NCBI RefSeq assembly: GCF_041260155.1
Contig: NC_091947.1
Coordinates: forward strand, 34,358,032 to 34,422,031
Direction of reading: 5' to 3'
Source of the DNA: Ptychodera flava
Taxonomy: Eukaryota > Hemichordata > Enteropneusta > Ptychoderidae
Length of the DNA: 64,000 nt
Each line of letters begins with the position of its first letter. The stretch's first letter is position 1. Made by a program: the position numbers and the translations under genes. This document shows, in pieces, positions 41,910-55,700 of the stretch. The notes under the pieces are model-generated. The model did no database searches. It saw only the letters and a program-made list of their open reading frames with translations, and was not told the origin of the DNA.

Positions 41910-43322
41910 CGTTCCATCGAATCCAGAGCATGTACTGCCGCAGGATGAATTGACAAGACGTCTCATTGAGGACAGTTTGAGACCTCACACAAATATGTCA
42001 CGTGACCGTATTGGTTGCACATGTTATGTAACTGTATTGATTTCTCGATCGACATTGTCCGCTGTACAGCAGTTCGAAAGGAATCTCTATAAGGAGTTTA
42101 AGACACTTCAGAATGGAAAGATAAACTATCTTCCTACTTTAACTCAATCTTCAAGACAACACATCTTGATTTTTAAAATTTAGTTTTCCATCAAAACAAG
42201 AAAAAAAGGTCACTAAATTACTGTGAACTCTAGACTTGCCATATTTCCCTGATTATTTGTAATCGTATCTCACTCGGATAACTGAAACATTAATGTTGGT
42301 CCTAAATGTTTGAATTGAAAAGTATCGGCATGTTTGGTACAAACAGTCCCCTTCAGGAACATCATTGTTTAACAACGTTCAACACCAATCTAGCTATCAC
42401 AGTTAAGCCGAACACAATGAACACGCGGAAATAAAGGCCAGTGCTCGTAAACTTACGCATAAACTTTATTTAGGCAGTTTTTGCATCGTATATAATACAC
42501 GTAAATTCAAAACTTATGCTCAAATCAATTGAATAAAAATTAAAACTTATTTACACTTATTTTAAAATACAAAAATGTCACGCAGTCAAAGGTTCACTCG
42601 TACTTAAGGAGGAATGATTCACGTACACTATCGATTTAAACCTGACAAGGACGAATTAAAATGACAATGGTCGGCATAAAGACAGTGTATTTCATAAACG
42701 GCGATTCTTGTCTTCCGATACATTGCCTTTAAAAAGATCATGCTTGTCACATTTATGTTAAACATGGTCACTCCTGTTCAGTAACTGTATTCTTTGCCCG
42801 AAGAAAGCAAACAGAAACAATTTATCTTTGTATCTGCTTATTTATTTCTAATATCGACAATACTGTCTCGTCTTTGGCTCGTCACTTAGGCAGGGGGTAT
42901 CCGTATTAAAATTCCGTCCAAATAACATTCCATATGTCTATGAGATAGTGTTCCCGAACATTGACAAGTGTATTTCCACTGAGCACGGTTATCTAAAAAA
43001 TTGTAGAATAACCGTGCACTGAGTGTACATTTATTTATGACTGATATTTATTAGATACCCACACACCATACAAATCATATAAGCAATTCTCTTTTGCTCA
43101 TGATGTGACTACAAAAAGGTATTTTTTGATGTATATGATAGTGGTGAAACGTTTGTTATCTATATTTAGGACAAATGTCATCTTCCCAACATTTCAATGA
43201 AAGAAGTTCTTAAATTGAACGGTGGCAAGATGATGAAAATGTCAAATTCTCAAAAGCACTACATAAGATGGATGACAAGCTATGTATATTTTTGAATATG
43301 GATAGATCTACAAAACTGTTAA

Positions 43323-43687
43323 AGTAGTGTGCGCCTCGAAAGTGAAGGACTGGAACATTTCAAACTTGCAACAACTCAAACTTTCCTCAAGAAATCCTTC
43401 AACCATTCCCTTTCAAAATCAGGGGTCACCTGCAAATTTTTATGCTAGAGAAACAAAGGACCCTAAATTTACTTATATCTGAAATTAAAATGGCGCAACC
43501 CCCCCCCCCCCCTCCCCCGTGTCAACTCTATGGAGAAAAACAAAATTTTCGAATTTCCAAAAACTAAGCCGTTGAAAAGTTTTCTTACACCAAAAGCTTT
43601 TAATTTAACGGCCAAAAGTGGTATATCAGAAAGTAATTGTAAAAGTTTGAGAGTCCGAAAATCTGTCCCAGAGACGCATTCTACCTT
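43323..43687 (+). mobile_element. MITE family B, copy 3
   Basis: Begins GTAGTGTGCGCCTCGAAAGTG, ends GAGACGCATTCTACCTT; the clearest ends of the family. It contains a C run at 43499-43512. Lies between genes 2 and 1, just past the gene 1 3' end. Confidence 0.82.
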
Positions 43688-43920
43688 AATACATCAAGTG
43701 GGCTGAATGTGTTACATAATTGCTAAGTACAGTTGGTCAGAGAGGAATGTCTTTCTTGCATTCACTTGGTCTGACTCGAAGCTCTTCCAAATTCCTGTTG
43801 AGCAAAATTTGTCTAACAGCAATATAACTTAGAAACTGACATACTAATTACTGAACAGCCTTGTGAGACAGCTGCGAGCAACCCTTGTCACTTTGACTTG
43901 TTTTTTTTTTCTACAGCAAG

Positions 43921-43926
43921 TTTATT
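43921..43926 (-). promoter_or_regulatory. Polyadenylation signal of gene 1
   Basis: AATAAA on the minus strand lies about 26 bases after the gene 1 stop codon. It implies a very short 3' untranslated region if used. Confidence 0.5.
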
Positions 43927-43951
43927 TACATATCGTACATGAACAGGCCAA

Positions 43952-44214
43952 TCACAGTCCAGCATAGATATAGTCTGAATCGCTTACTACATCACTAGAA
44001 TATGACTCTCTCGTTCCTTCATTGATTTCACACGTTTTTGCTCGGGTCGTCGCCTTATGATGAAAATTCACCGACTGACAGCTGAGAACTCCTGTGCAAA
44101 TGTTGGTGCAATGTTGTAGAGTGATGGCCTCGGTGCTGAAAATGACGTGACTTTGTAAATACACGCCCTTTGCAATGCGATAGATGTTCAAGGCGTAGTT
44201 CTCACTCCGCAATT
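43952..44214 (-). CDS. Gene 1 C-terminal PAN/apple domain and stop (exon 26)
   Basis: A 263-bp terminal exon: LRSENYALNIYRIAKGVYLQ, LQHCTNICTGVLSCQSVNF, KTCEINEGTRESYSSD, ending DSDYIYAGL then a stop. Length and ending equal gene 2. A polyadenylation signal follows closely. Confidence 0.86.
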
Positions 44215-46024
44215 CTGTAAAGGAAACGAGAGAAACACAAACCAAAATTAAGTAGAAATCGGTAAAACCACACTCATTATAATAGTCAAGCTGAAATTAT
44301 CAAATATGTACGAGAGGAAAAAACGCTATAGTGTTCGGAACTGTATAGTGAAGGATTTGTCATACTAAAATTAAACTGTTCCCTGTGAGTTTATATCTTT
44401 CCACCAATTTTGATGAAAAGGATACCCTAATAAACAGTGCATGTCTCATTTTCTCTGAATCAAACAAGATTTTTTATAAAACCAGCCCAACTTGACCTAT
44501 ATTTAGAGTCATATTCCGGGAAACATGCAGGTATAAACTATTCAGGTCTGTTTGATCTACATTTCAATGATGCAACTGTAATACAATTTAAGTGGATCGA
44601 TATCGCTTGATCAGTAATAACAATATACCCTGTCAACTCAAGATTGTGAGTTAGATATTCAAAACTTTCATCTCTTACGTGCTGATACTGTCGTAAAATT
44701 GCCTGGTGGGTCTGAGGCGACACCCTCTCCGTAGCTGTTGTATCCAGTCATGTAAAACTCGTAGGTTGTACCCGGTGATAGTGAATCAAAAACCAACTCA
44801 AATGTATCGGGGGAACTTATTGTCACTGATTGCGTGGTTTCACTCTGTTTATTGCGAATCCAATAGTAAAACTGAAAGGAAAACGTTTGTGGATGTGACT
44901 ATGAACTCAAAAACACATGATAGATACACTACCTATGAAGTTTGCGGAGCAGCAATTGAAACATACTGAATGTTGTAAACTAAAGTAAAATCAATGTACT
45001 TCTTATTGCGACCACGCAATAAGGCTAACATTCGACATTTGTTTGATTAATTGATTAATAGTCAATATTTTCATTGAAGTCAAAATAATTCCATCTGTAA
45101 TCAAGTTTTTCATCTTAACTGAATCATTAAAGTGATTAAAATTAACTTCGTATAAACTTCGTAATGTCACGGATCGTCTACCGTTTAAAAATAAAAATTG
45201 CTCGCTAAAGGTTTTACACTTACCTTGTAACCAATCAAATCTGCATTCTGCGAATCCATTTGTAATGGAGTTGTCCACGTGATTACAGCACTGGTCGTAC
45301 TTTGAATCGTAGTTTGTATGCTTCTAGGGGCATCACTTATATCTAAGAGAAAATCATGATTATTTCAATAAACAATTTTCTTACAAATATTCTGATTGCT
45401 GAACCAAAGCTTATCGTTCATAAAGTTCGGTAGAATAGGTCGCATAAAATAAATCTATTTTAAACGAGTGTTTTGCATGGCTTCACAGTCATCGTCAATC
45501 CTCTTCTTCAGAAGACTCATGATAATCGATGACAGAGTGGTCAATGTACCAAGCCAAGTAAAAGGGCTGAATGAGAACTTACACAAGTCATCTTCACAAA
45601 TGTAGTAAATAGCGCCGTCACAGCTTGCGTCTTGGTATCCATTGTATCTGTCTAGTCTAGCACAATGTTCTGATCCACCAGAATTATCAGGTGCTCCAGC
45701 CAACCAATGATATGTTCCTGTTGGCTCCTTTCCGCCATTCTCCCACACCCAGGTACCTGTCAAATCAAACTTTGCTATGAAATTGGAGGAAATTTCTGCA
45801 TACATTTCTATGTACAACGGTTCAGGTTACTCACGAAGGGCAAGACCATAAGAAGCACGGACACTTTGATATAAGCAATTTGTCTTGATGTGACTTTCAC
45901 ATAGAAGTAAGGGGCTCTTATATTTGCAATGATCATGCAAGGTTTATTACAGTACAAACAGTAAGAAACTGGAAAGGGAACAACAACGACGACAACAACA
46001 ACGACGACGACGACGGCGACGATG

Positions 46025-46065
<41 letters not shown>

Positions 46066-49000
46066 CTATCATGCGCCATATGCCCGCAACTAATGCGATT
46101 GAAGGCACAAAAAGACACATTTAGGCGGGGCATTCAAAAGTAAGTCAACAGTGATTGGAGGATAGTGAAATGATTCAGAAGCGCCCCTTTGGCTAAATGG
46201 ATCTCGCCTTGGATTCGCACGGCAATGAAGAAACCATTGCACAAATATGTTGTTACTTGCTCTCCAACGTGAATTTATGATAATTTAATTGTTGAAATCT
46301 AAATAATATGATCAACTTTAATTTGTTATATGTATTAACAATCATAAACACCAAGCAGGACATAATTTGGGGCTTGCTCACCCTCTACACCAATGTCCGT
46401 CAAGCCAACCCAGTAGTCACGTGTGTAATACCGATATCGGATATACCCCAAGGTGTAATTCCATTCAGCTTCACTATCGATGGTTATCAGGTCACTGTCC
46501 ATTGATTTGCATTGAGTCTGTGCTTGGGAATATGTCTTTTGATCGGAACTGAAATAATAGCAGCTGCCTCCATTGGATTCCCAGCCATTGGAACATGACG
46601 GGTTGACAGTTGGTTGCGGTATTGCCGATGCTCCTACAAATCAGAATAGGAAAGTATCTCGTCAACATCTGTTTTCGGTTGACAGGCAATATTTTGACGA
46701 AACAACTTTGTCGTTTCGTGATGTTTTGGATCGGACGAATAACAAGGACAACATATAACGGTGAAAAGCCAATGATCCGAGCAATGCAACGCTCTACTGA
46801 TCGCCTTAAGCTTGTGTTCCTTGGTACCCATGTTTTTCTTACCTATGTCAGCCTTGCAGATAAATTGACGTGAACTTTCAACATTGACATCAATCCAATC
46901 GTCTGCGTCACGTGCGTACATCATCACTGCGTTCTCAAGCACGCCCCCATTGGGTTCACTGCTTCGCCAACGTGAGTATGAGTGTTGAGTACCATCAGCT
47001 TCAACCCAATTATCTTGAGTGATGAAAAGAAAGAGGAATCATCGTGATGAGCTGTACCGAGACGCAAACAAAGCCTCGACTCGGGTATCGAAACTACATT
47101 TGGATTTCCATCAGATTAACTCATGTACTATTTACATATTTTTACAAGAAATGAAGAGCGTCATTATCACCAGATAGATAACGACTCCTCTACTTAGATA
47201 ATGTCTCATCTTCTTATCATTTCAGTCTAATGCATTCGATCAAACTCAAGCAGTAAAGACAAACATTTCTTCAATTTAAAAGAGCGAAGGCATACTGTAC
47301 ATTCAAAAACAAATAGAGATCTGTTATGACGTGGTTGGATATCAGGCTAGGCTTGTATGACATAGATGTGAAGTATTGTATCGTAGTACCTTCGTTGTCC
47401 AAATCATTGTAACCTATCAAAAAGCTATCAGTAGAGGAGACAGTCCATCGTAACATTATCCGCAAGAATGCGTACTCCTCTCGTTTTCGGTGCTTGTCAA
47501 ATGACCTGTGAATAAATGACACAGTTATTGATTGCAGCTTTGTCCATGTCATGCACGTCAATGCTCCTCCAGACAGGTGAAAGTACTGCCACCAACATAT
47601 CATAACACTGACGTCAAAAAGGTGCAAGTATTCGCTGAATGTTTCAAAGCTATAATCAATGGCTGCATATATTCCCAAGTTGGCAAATTAGCTTGAAAAG
47701 GAGTGGTAATACTCCGAAACTACTACACTGGAAGTATCGATGAAATGCTGTAGGCCAATCCTAGGTGAACGGGCTAATGCAAAATCTCAGAACGACCACT
47801 TTCATGTCTTCAGCAAAGGAGACAAAATGATATCCGTATTAAAGCATGTTTCAAGGAGTCAGTTTTCACAGCCAGTCTTCTTCGAAACCATGATGATGTC
47901 ATTTTTGCAAAAAGTCAATATCTTACCTCCTTGACTTTGGCACCACGTTTCAGCGTCATACCAGTTCTTTGTGCTTGTACTCGGATAATAACACATAGAG
48001 TTATACTCTACCCAATTGTCATTACAACTTCCTGGCTCTGTGAGGCAATCACAAAAACTCTAGATCAATACATTCGAAATTAAAATATTCGGTCCATGCA
48101 AGTAAAAACGAAATTACATCGTGATCAACGAAAGAAAGCTGGATTTCTTCTTCACCGCTTCCCAATCATAAAAGCAATCAGGAAAATTTCTCCGAATTAC
48201 TTGCGCCGCTTGTACTGATTAGGTCATAAATGAAAACCACACGCACAGTCTGAACTGACGGGACGCGAGTTGTTGTTTTCACTCAAAAGGGACTTTGCCA
48301 GGAAGTGTGAGTGAGTGTACGTATGTTCCAACACTTTTCTGTTTACATCATAACACATTTTCAGTTTACATCATAATTTTAGAAAGTATGACTGTTCCGA
48401 CGTTACGTTTTTCCTCCATGACTGTCATTTGAGATCTCGGCAAGGCTCCATTTTGTCTACAATAATATTTTGTATTTGTTCTGATATAGAATTTACAACC
48501 CTTTTCAGAATTAGAGCGCGAAGCCACTGCAGTGAACTGCAATAAAACTGCTTACACTAATTAGTTTCAGCTGTAGCCGTGGCCACTTTGGTGTTGAACA
48601 AGGCTACTTGATAAAGACCAAAAAGTCTGCTTGTACAAAGGCAAAATTAGCTCTGTCTGAGGCTCGAGTTGTAAATGAGAGTTTACGATTGGCACCCTGT
48701 GTTCAAGATTAAGATACAATGTAACATTACCATGCACTGGTCCATGTACAAATCTTTTTTATTTCAACTTCCCAGACAAACTGTCTGCATGGGACATACA
48801 ATGTTGTCGACTTTGCCAGCTGGCTACAGCTGAAACTAATTAGTGTAAGCAGTTTTATTGCAGTTCACTGCAGTGGCTTCGCGCTCTAATTCTGAAAAGG
48901 AATTTATTGCAGACTGCAGTCAAAAGATCATCCAATATATTCATTTCTAGAAGATATATAATTTCTAGTCAACTCAACAAGGGCAATTACCAAAACAGTA

Positions 49001-49700
49001 ATATTAGAAGTGCATGGGGGTCATGAAACAACTGACAAGTCCATTAAACTCATCTTACAGCACTAGAAAATATAGCCCGGGCAGAAATTAATTCAATCGG
49101 CCAATTATACTCACCCTTGAATAAGTTGACGCCTTCATCAACTGAAAACAAAGTATATATATGAGGTGAAATAAGAGTAACATTTTGGGCAAATGATAAA
49201 GGCTGACTAATTGTGTAACATTTTCTGACGGTAAAGATTCTGTTTTTTTTATGTATGTTATGTAGATTGTGAATTTTGAATTCAAGTCGGTGGTCCTAAG
49301 AGGGAATTTCATTGCGTAAAAATCTTATGTACAGATATTAGATTTATTAGCACTCATCAAAAATTCGCAGTTGTTGCTAAATTGAAGCCATGATTTAATT
49401 TCATATTCTCATGACGTCGTTTCTATTTCTCCTTGAAAGCGAATGTTCTTTGTGAAAGCCAACTGGCGAAATTTCCGCCTTGATATGCAGATGGTGAGAC
49501 ATCAATGGATGGACGGATTGTAGGTAGATAATTGATGAATAGAGACATACCTACTTTCAGACCTACCTACCTACCTACCTACCTACCTACCTACCTACCT
49601 ACCTACCTACCTACCTACACGCATACACACATACAGACAGGCAGACATACATACATACATACATACATACATACATACATACATGCATGCATGCATGCAT

Positions 49701-49731
<31 letters not shown>

Positions 49732-52700
49732 CAACACACACACACACACACACATACATACATACATACATACATACATACATACATACACAGAATGAGA
49801 ATCTTTTGGGTTTTGTTTTTTTTACAATTATACTTGACAATTGAGTGATGAAATTCAATATAGATTGACTCACATATCCTGAGAAAAGATGTTTGGATGC
49901 GCTGCTGGTAACGCCACCGGCCATAACATTATTATAGTCACTCAAGCTACAGTAACCATTGACTCGTCATATTCACATGAAATACAGGTGAAACTTGTAC
50001 TTGATAAACATTCATCTGCGCAATCTGAGGCACTTGACGTTGCGACCACCTCGTTGTCATGGCCATTGATGTAGTTAAACGGTATGAGGTGAAAATCAGA
50101 GCGTGACGTAAGCACAGCTGTAATAGACACAAAATGGTTACATCATGATGTCGAAAAAAATCATTGCAAGTAGGTGCAAATAATCGTGGTGTAATTGACA
50201 AGTGATGCTTTTTGAGTGTTTATTTTCGAATTCGGAACTTAAAATTTAGTTACCTGTACATTGCAAAATATTATTAAGTCAAGCTATCCTTGAGAATGGT
50301 ATACAGTCATGTAATCAAGCTTAGTTTAAACGTACATATCATACAATTAGTTCATTTATTGTGGTATCACAATGTAAACGCCTAGTTGAGCAACAGTGTG
50401 TTGGACAAAAGTTTTAAAAATTGTCATTCATGGGTTATGTTTGTATGAAATAATTACCAGACATGTCTCCCCTGCAGTAAAGCGCCCCCAATGTAAAGTA
50501 TCCTTGTTCACTACTATCACCGGTATCACCGAACGCCAGCTTGGTGACAGGCAAGTAGTCTTTATCAGTAATCGTTCCTTCATCATAGCGCCAATTAGCG
50601 TCGTTGTTATCACAGCTACAAGTCGCTTTGCCTCCATCACAGTTGCCTGATAAAGTTGGAAGGAAAAACAAGATGAAATTAACCAGATCAAACAGCTATA
50701 CCTACAGGCCTTCGTCCGTTTCTCAGTGTAGAGTTGCTATGATATCACACTCAGATGCCCATGATCTTAAAAAAAAATTATGTTGTCTTAAAAGTGCCGC
50801 AATTCATGGCTTATACTATAAAAAAAATACATTGTTGCCGTAGGAGTCTATGTCATTTGTTTCGTGTTCAGTACGTGTATCTTGGATTATTCCAAATTAC
50901 ACTCATTTGTCATGCTGTCACTGTAATATGTGATTAAAATCATCGCCTGTCACGAGATGTGATGCTAAATATAAGGAGAATGCAAGTAAACTAACAGGGC
51001 TTTTATCGCGTAAACGCGTAATTCTTATTCTTTTCCGCAGAGCAAGCTCACAGAACTTTTTAGATTCACTGGACGCGTATGACACCTTTGTTTGAACATT
51101 TCTCTAAAACGATTTCTTAGTTCCAATCAATAATTGACCAATCTCTTGGCTATGCTTACCGTTTAGCCCACATTCACATTGAGCCTGTCCGTTGGTGCCA
51201 CCAGCCCAGTTGGTCATCTGGGTACCATCACGATTATACCATGCAGCATAGTTTGAACTACTGTATATGATAGAGCCTAAACACTCATACTGTTAGATAG
51301 AGAAGACAAATCAGTTGTGGTGAAGCCGATGACAGGCCGTCTACGATTCAAACCTTTTGACAGTTAACATTTGTATTTCTTCGCCATTTTCTGTGTTAGA
51401 TATGTCAGTTTCTTAATCAAGCAACTACCTATCTTTCAAATGAAGAAGGTTCTCAAATTTACATTAGCGTTGCGCTCACGAGCACACTGAAGATCAGGAA
51501 AACAGTGATCATCCACCATATTTTCGATGGGAATCAAATTTCCCGTATTTCACAGATATTTGAGATACCCCGAACACGACCATTTTCTTTACGGATTTCA
51601 AACAACGTTCTTCTCAAGCAGTCAAACCAGCAAAGAATTTTAAGATTCTGACTGTGCGAAAACTTGTCTGTGATTCGAATAATTTCGGAATTGAACGGTC
51701 CGATCGTCTCTTTACATTAATTTGATTTTCTTAACCTTTTTATTTTTAAGCATATGCTCATCTGTACGCAGAATAACTCCAACATGTTATAATTCAAATT
51801 GTTTACAAATATTTCGGAAAGCATGAGCGTGATCAATCTAAGTAAGCTCAGATGTAGAGATGGCGATATTTGCATCTTTGCCTGTTCTTTTCTCGTTAGC
51901 AGATAATCGCCTTACCGTATCTGACTAACTGCTGTAAAAGTCACGCTCAAAACACGCGCTTTGCAAGAGCAACCTGGTAACGTTTTTCAATACAATGCTG
52001 CAATCCATAACAATTGACAATTTAAACCTCTTTCCGATTTTTACGACGACATTTTTATCTCATTAGTTTTTCCTTTTAAATTAATATGTATCTGTGTTTA
52101 ATTCATCGAGACTCACGCTGTTGTGAACTATCTCCATGCAAACCAGTATCCAATGTTATGGTTACGTATCCGAAATGTGTCTTACATATCAGACACAGAG
52201 GAACAACACGATGTCGGGGTGCTCAGTAGTGGGAAAACTTTTATAATGGTTTTCCAATACGAGACAAAATAAGTGAGATAGTGAAAACAAATACCATCAA
52301 ACGTGTGTAGTTGTAGTGCAGTGTATATTTACCTTCAGATACTGTGAACAGCTCTCTGATAAATCGAGAAGGGCCTTCACTTGATCCATTGTCACACCGT
52401 GGTCATAGACAACGTCAACTGCATAGCTCAAAGGATTTTCATATCCATTAACGTGGCCACGTGCTTCTTGGCCATGGTGGAGAACAGTTATACCTGGGAG
52501 GAAATGTAAATGATCAGAATATCTTTGCTAATGAACTCTGGAATGACTACGTTGTATTGAAGTGAGCTGCAACCTATCATGATTACTCGAAAATTGCCGA
52601 GCAAAGACAGGAGCTTTAATTTTGACGTGATACATCAAGATAGTATGCGCCTCGAAAGTGAAAGACTTATACTTTTGCTCAAACTTTCCTCAATGAAATT

Positions 52701-55700
52701 TTCAACCTCTCTCTCACCAAATCAAGATTAAAAACCAGAGATCATCGTGTAAAGTTTGGTACTAGAGAAACAGATTATCTAAAATAATTACCCATATTTT
52801 TAAAATGACCGCCATCCCTGTATTCACTCTATATGCAGAACAATAAAAGTTTCGAAAATCTAACGCATCTACTACTTGTAGATCAGGTTGGAGAATTAAA
52901 AAAGTGTTTGATTCAGAATATCTGTCGGCTCCTCGAGGAGCATTCTACCTGAGGTGCCCATCGGACCAATATTTCTTAATATCATCTTTTGCCGACTTCA
53001 TCGGAAAAAGCCTAAAGCTCTACTCCATATAGGAATGACAGGGAACATCGGATAGATATTTGAAATGCTATAGTTTATTGGCAGTGTCCTTACCAACGCT
53101 TTCACTGGTCATGTCACAGTAGACACGGAACGGATCAACGCCGTTGTAAGGTCCATCTGGATCGATGGTATACTGACCACTTGATGTGTAACCATTACGT
53201 TTCCACTCAGCACATGACGCTTAAAGACAAAATTTCCATAGCAAATCAAATAATTGTAACCATGGAGCTAATATCCTGGGAAACACGCATGGAAGAATGG
53301 AAATAACGCCGACGGCTACTCACATTATCGTTGCTAAAACGATATTTGGGTATTCGACTTGAAACCATTGCTCCCATTAGCAAATTGTGACGGTAATGTT
53401 AAAATCCTTCCTAACTCTTATTCATCAGAAACTATTTGTGGCTCGTTGTGACAACCATGCTTAATTCTTTCGAGTGACGAGAGTGCATTTTCGTGTTAGA
53501 GAGAGAATGTACGGATATGATAATGTAATTTAGAAATTTAATTTGTACTTACCGACATTCAATGGATATTTACAGATATACCTGTACGAGTTACCACATC
53601 CCGCATCATTCCACGTTGCAGCACTATTCCATGTTAGTACTGAACAATCTTCCATGCCATTCCCTGAGATTAAAATATGTATGGATGATTTTAGAGTGCA
53701 ATTATTTTGTCAAATACCGATTCTCCCTTGCACATTTCTGTTCATAATTATACCTACCGTTACTAGGTTCTCCAGAAGCCCACTTGGAATAGTCATAGAC
53801 AGTGCCATCAATCCATTTCCAGTCACCTTCGTCATCTAAATCATGTAGTCCAATCCAGTAGGATTCAGCGTCGTAAGTCCATCTGTACAGTTTGATCGAT
53901 AAATCATAGAAATTAAGTACCGGCTATTAACAGGAAGTAAGATTTACTATGAAAGTACCTTCTTCTTAATATGGCAAAAGGGGTTAGAGCAATAACTTAA
54001 TTTTGCGAACAGACAGGCAAATTTTAAGTAAACATGAGCTACAGGCACTGAAAGCTAGCAGATAAAGAGATTGTACAAATTTAAATGTCAATGGCATTTG
54101 TAATTAAGGCATTAGGGCTTGAAATATCTATCACCATGCAAACGCTGAAGAAGCTATGGTAAGAAGTATTAGCATGTATGTATGTATGTATGTATGTATG
54201 TATGTATGTATGTATGTATGTGTCTTTAGGTGCATGATTGAAAATGTTGTTTCTTTTATGATGTCAGTATCAGTGTGATGCATCTATGCTTCTGTAATCA
54301 CGTTTCTGTCTATATGTCATGACATTCTTGACGTTTAAAATGGTCGCATTTTAAGAAAATTCTTCATCGAATTATGTAATGTGTAAATATTTTCTCTATA
54401 GGTCAAATGTTTAAATGAACCGTCATATTTTGGTGAATATACATCACTACAAAAGCTCGGTACCAGACAGGAATGTAGATATCTTACCTTGACATTGCAA
54501 GTGCGTGCATAGCTTCATCGTAACTATGGATACTAATAAGATCGACATTGTCTCCAAGGTCACGACAGGCATCAACAGCTTCAAACCAGGTTTTTGTATC
54601 TTCAAATGCTTTATAACACCCGTTGCCATTGTGTGTCCATCCAGAGTCACATAGCTCGTCATCAGATGTGTCAACTGTCACACAATGATATCAACAATAG
54701 CAAAATGAAAGGAGACTTAGATCAGCTGTGGTAGGACATATCAATGTTGGTATTGGGTTTCATTTGACGATTGATTGACAAGAAACGAAATGTATGTTAA
54801 CATTTGGACATACTCATCACTACATTGATCACGTATAGTCGATGATAATCGGTTGCTGTGCAAATTTTTTTGCGACAAATATTCATTCCTGTGAAATTTA
54901 TCTTCATATTTTAGGAGAAGACGATGACATACCTGACTCTTTATAGAAAATTGCCATGACCGGTGCTGTATTTGCTGTAATGTACAAGTAAAGATATATT
55001 TGTATTCGTGTGGTAATCGTATCATAGATACAACATTTCATGTAAAGGTTTCATGCTGTTGGCAATATAAACAACATATAAAATGTTAGTATGAACTTTC
55101 ACCCCAATACTTTGCATAATTGACGTCTGAGAATTAGAACTGAGCCTTCGAAAGATGCTACCTTTACTGCACTTTGCGATCGCATGTGACGATGTTATAC
55201 GCGTAAACCTACAGAGTCGACTGCTAGTACTTATCCTATAGTCCGTGAACCCTTACACATGATATTTATCATCTCTAGGTGAATTATTGAAACCATACGA
55301 CAATAAGGACAATGTATTTCTCCCATAATATTTACTACATTAATCAAGCCAGACAACTACAGACGCATATATCAACCCCCCCCAAAAAAATTATCGATGG
55401 TTGTTGTTTTTCTGACATGGAAAGAAATTATATGTACAACGTACCCTCGACGGAAGCCTATTGGCACTTTGATAAAGTTTGTCTGAGCTTTTCTTTTGTT
55501 GTTACATTTTATTTGACTTCCAAAGATATCTCAAACCCGTGAGGAACGTGCATGTATTATTAGTTGATGTCTCCAAGTTTACAATTCAACTATATAATGC
55601 TTTTATCTTACCTCATATAATGTACTGTTTGGAAATCTGGGGAAACACTTTTTCCAGCTATTTAGAGCCAATTTTTCGCCTTCAGAAACGGATTGTTCGG

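Larger units (their letters stand above)
41910..43951. other. Intergenic, gene 2 to gene 1
   Basis: Two kilobases with the presumed gene 2 promoter and the gene 1 3' side. It contains MITE family B copy 3. No TATA box or other gene was recognised. A plus-strand frame near 41950-42183 overlaps gene 2 exon 1 and shows no domain. Confidence 0.55.

Noticed and set aside
45933-46133. Leucine/serine-rich minus-strand frame resembling a membrane segment
   Set aside because: Product of the AAC/GAC triplet repeat inside intron 22.
46180-46240. Possible tRNA (A-box-like TGGCTAAATGG)
   Set aside because: No B box follows at tRNA spacing and no cloverleaf pairing could be drawn.
49532-49945. Open frames rich in Thr-His-Tyr or Cys-Met-Tyr-Val
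   Set aside because: Translation of the composite microsatellite. Only the right end on the minus strand belongs to the gene 1 PAN exon.
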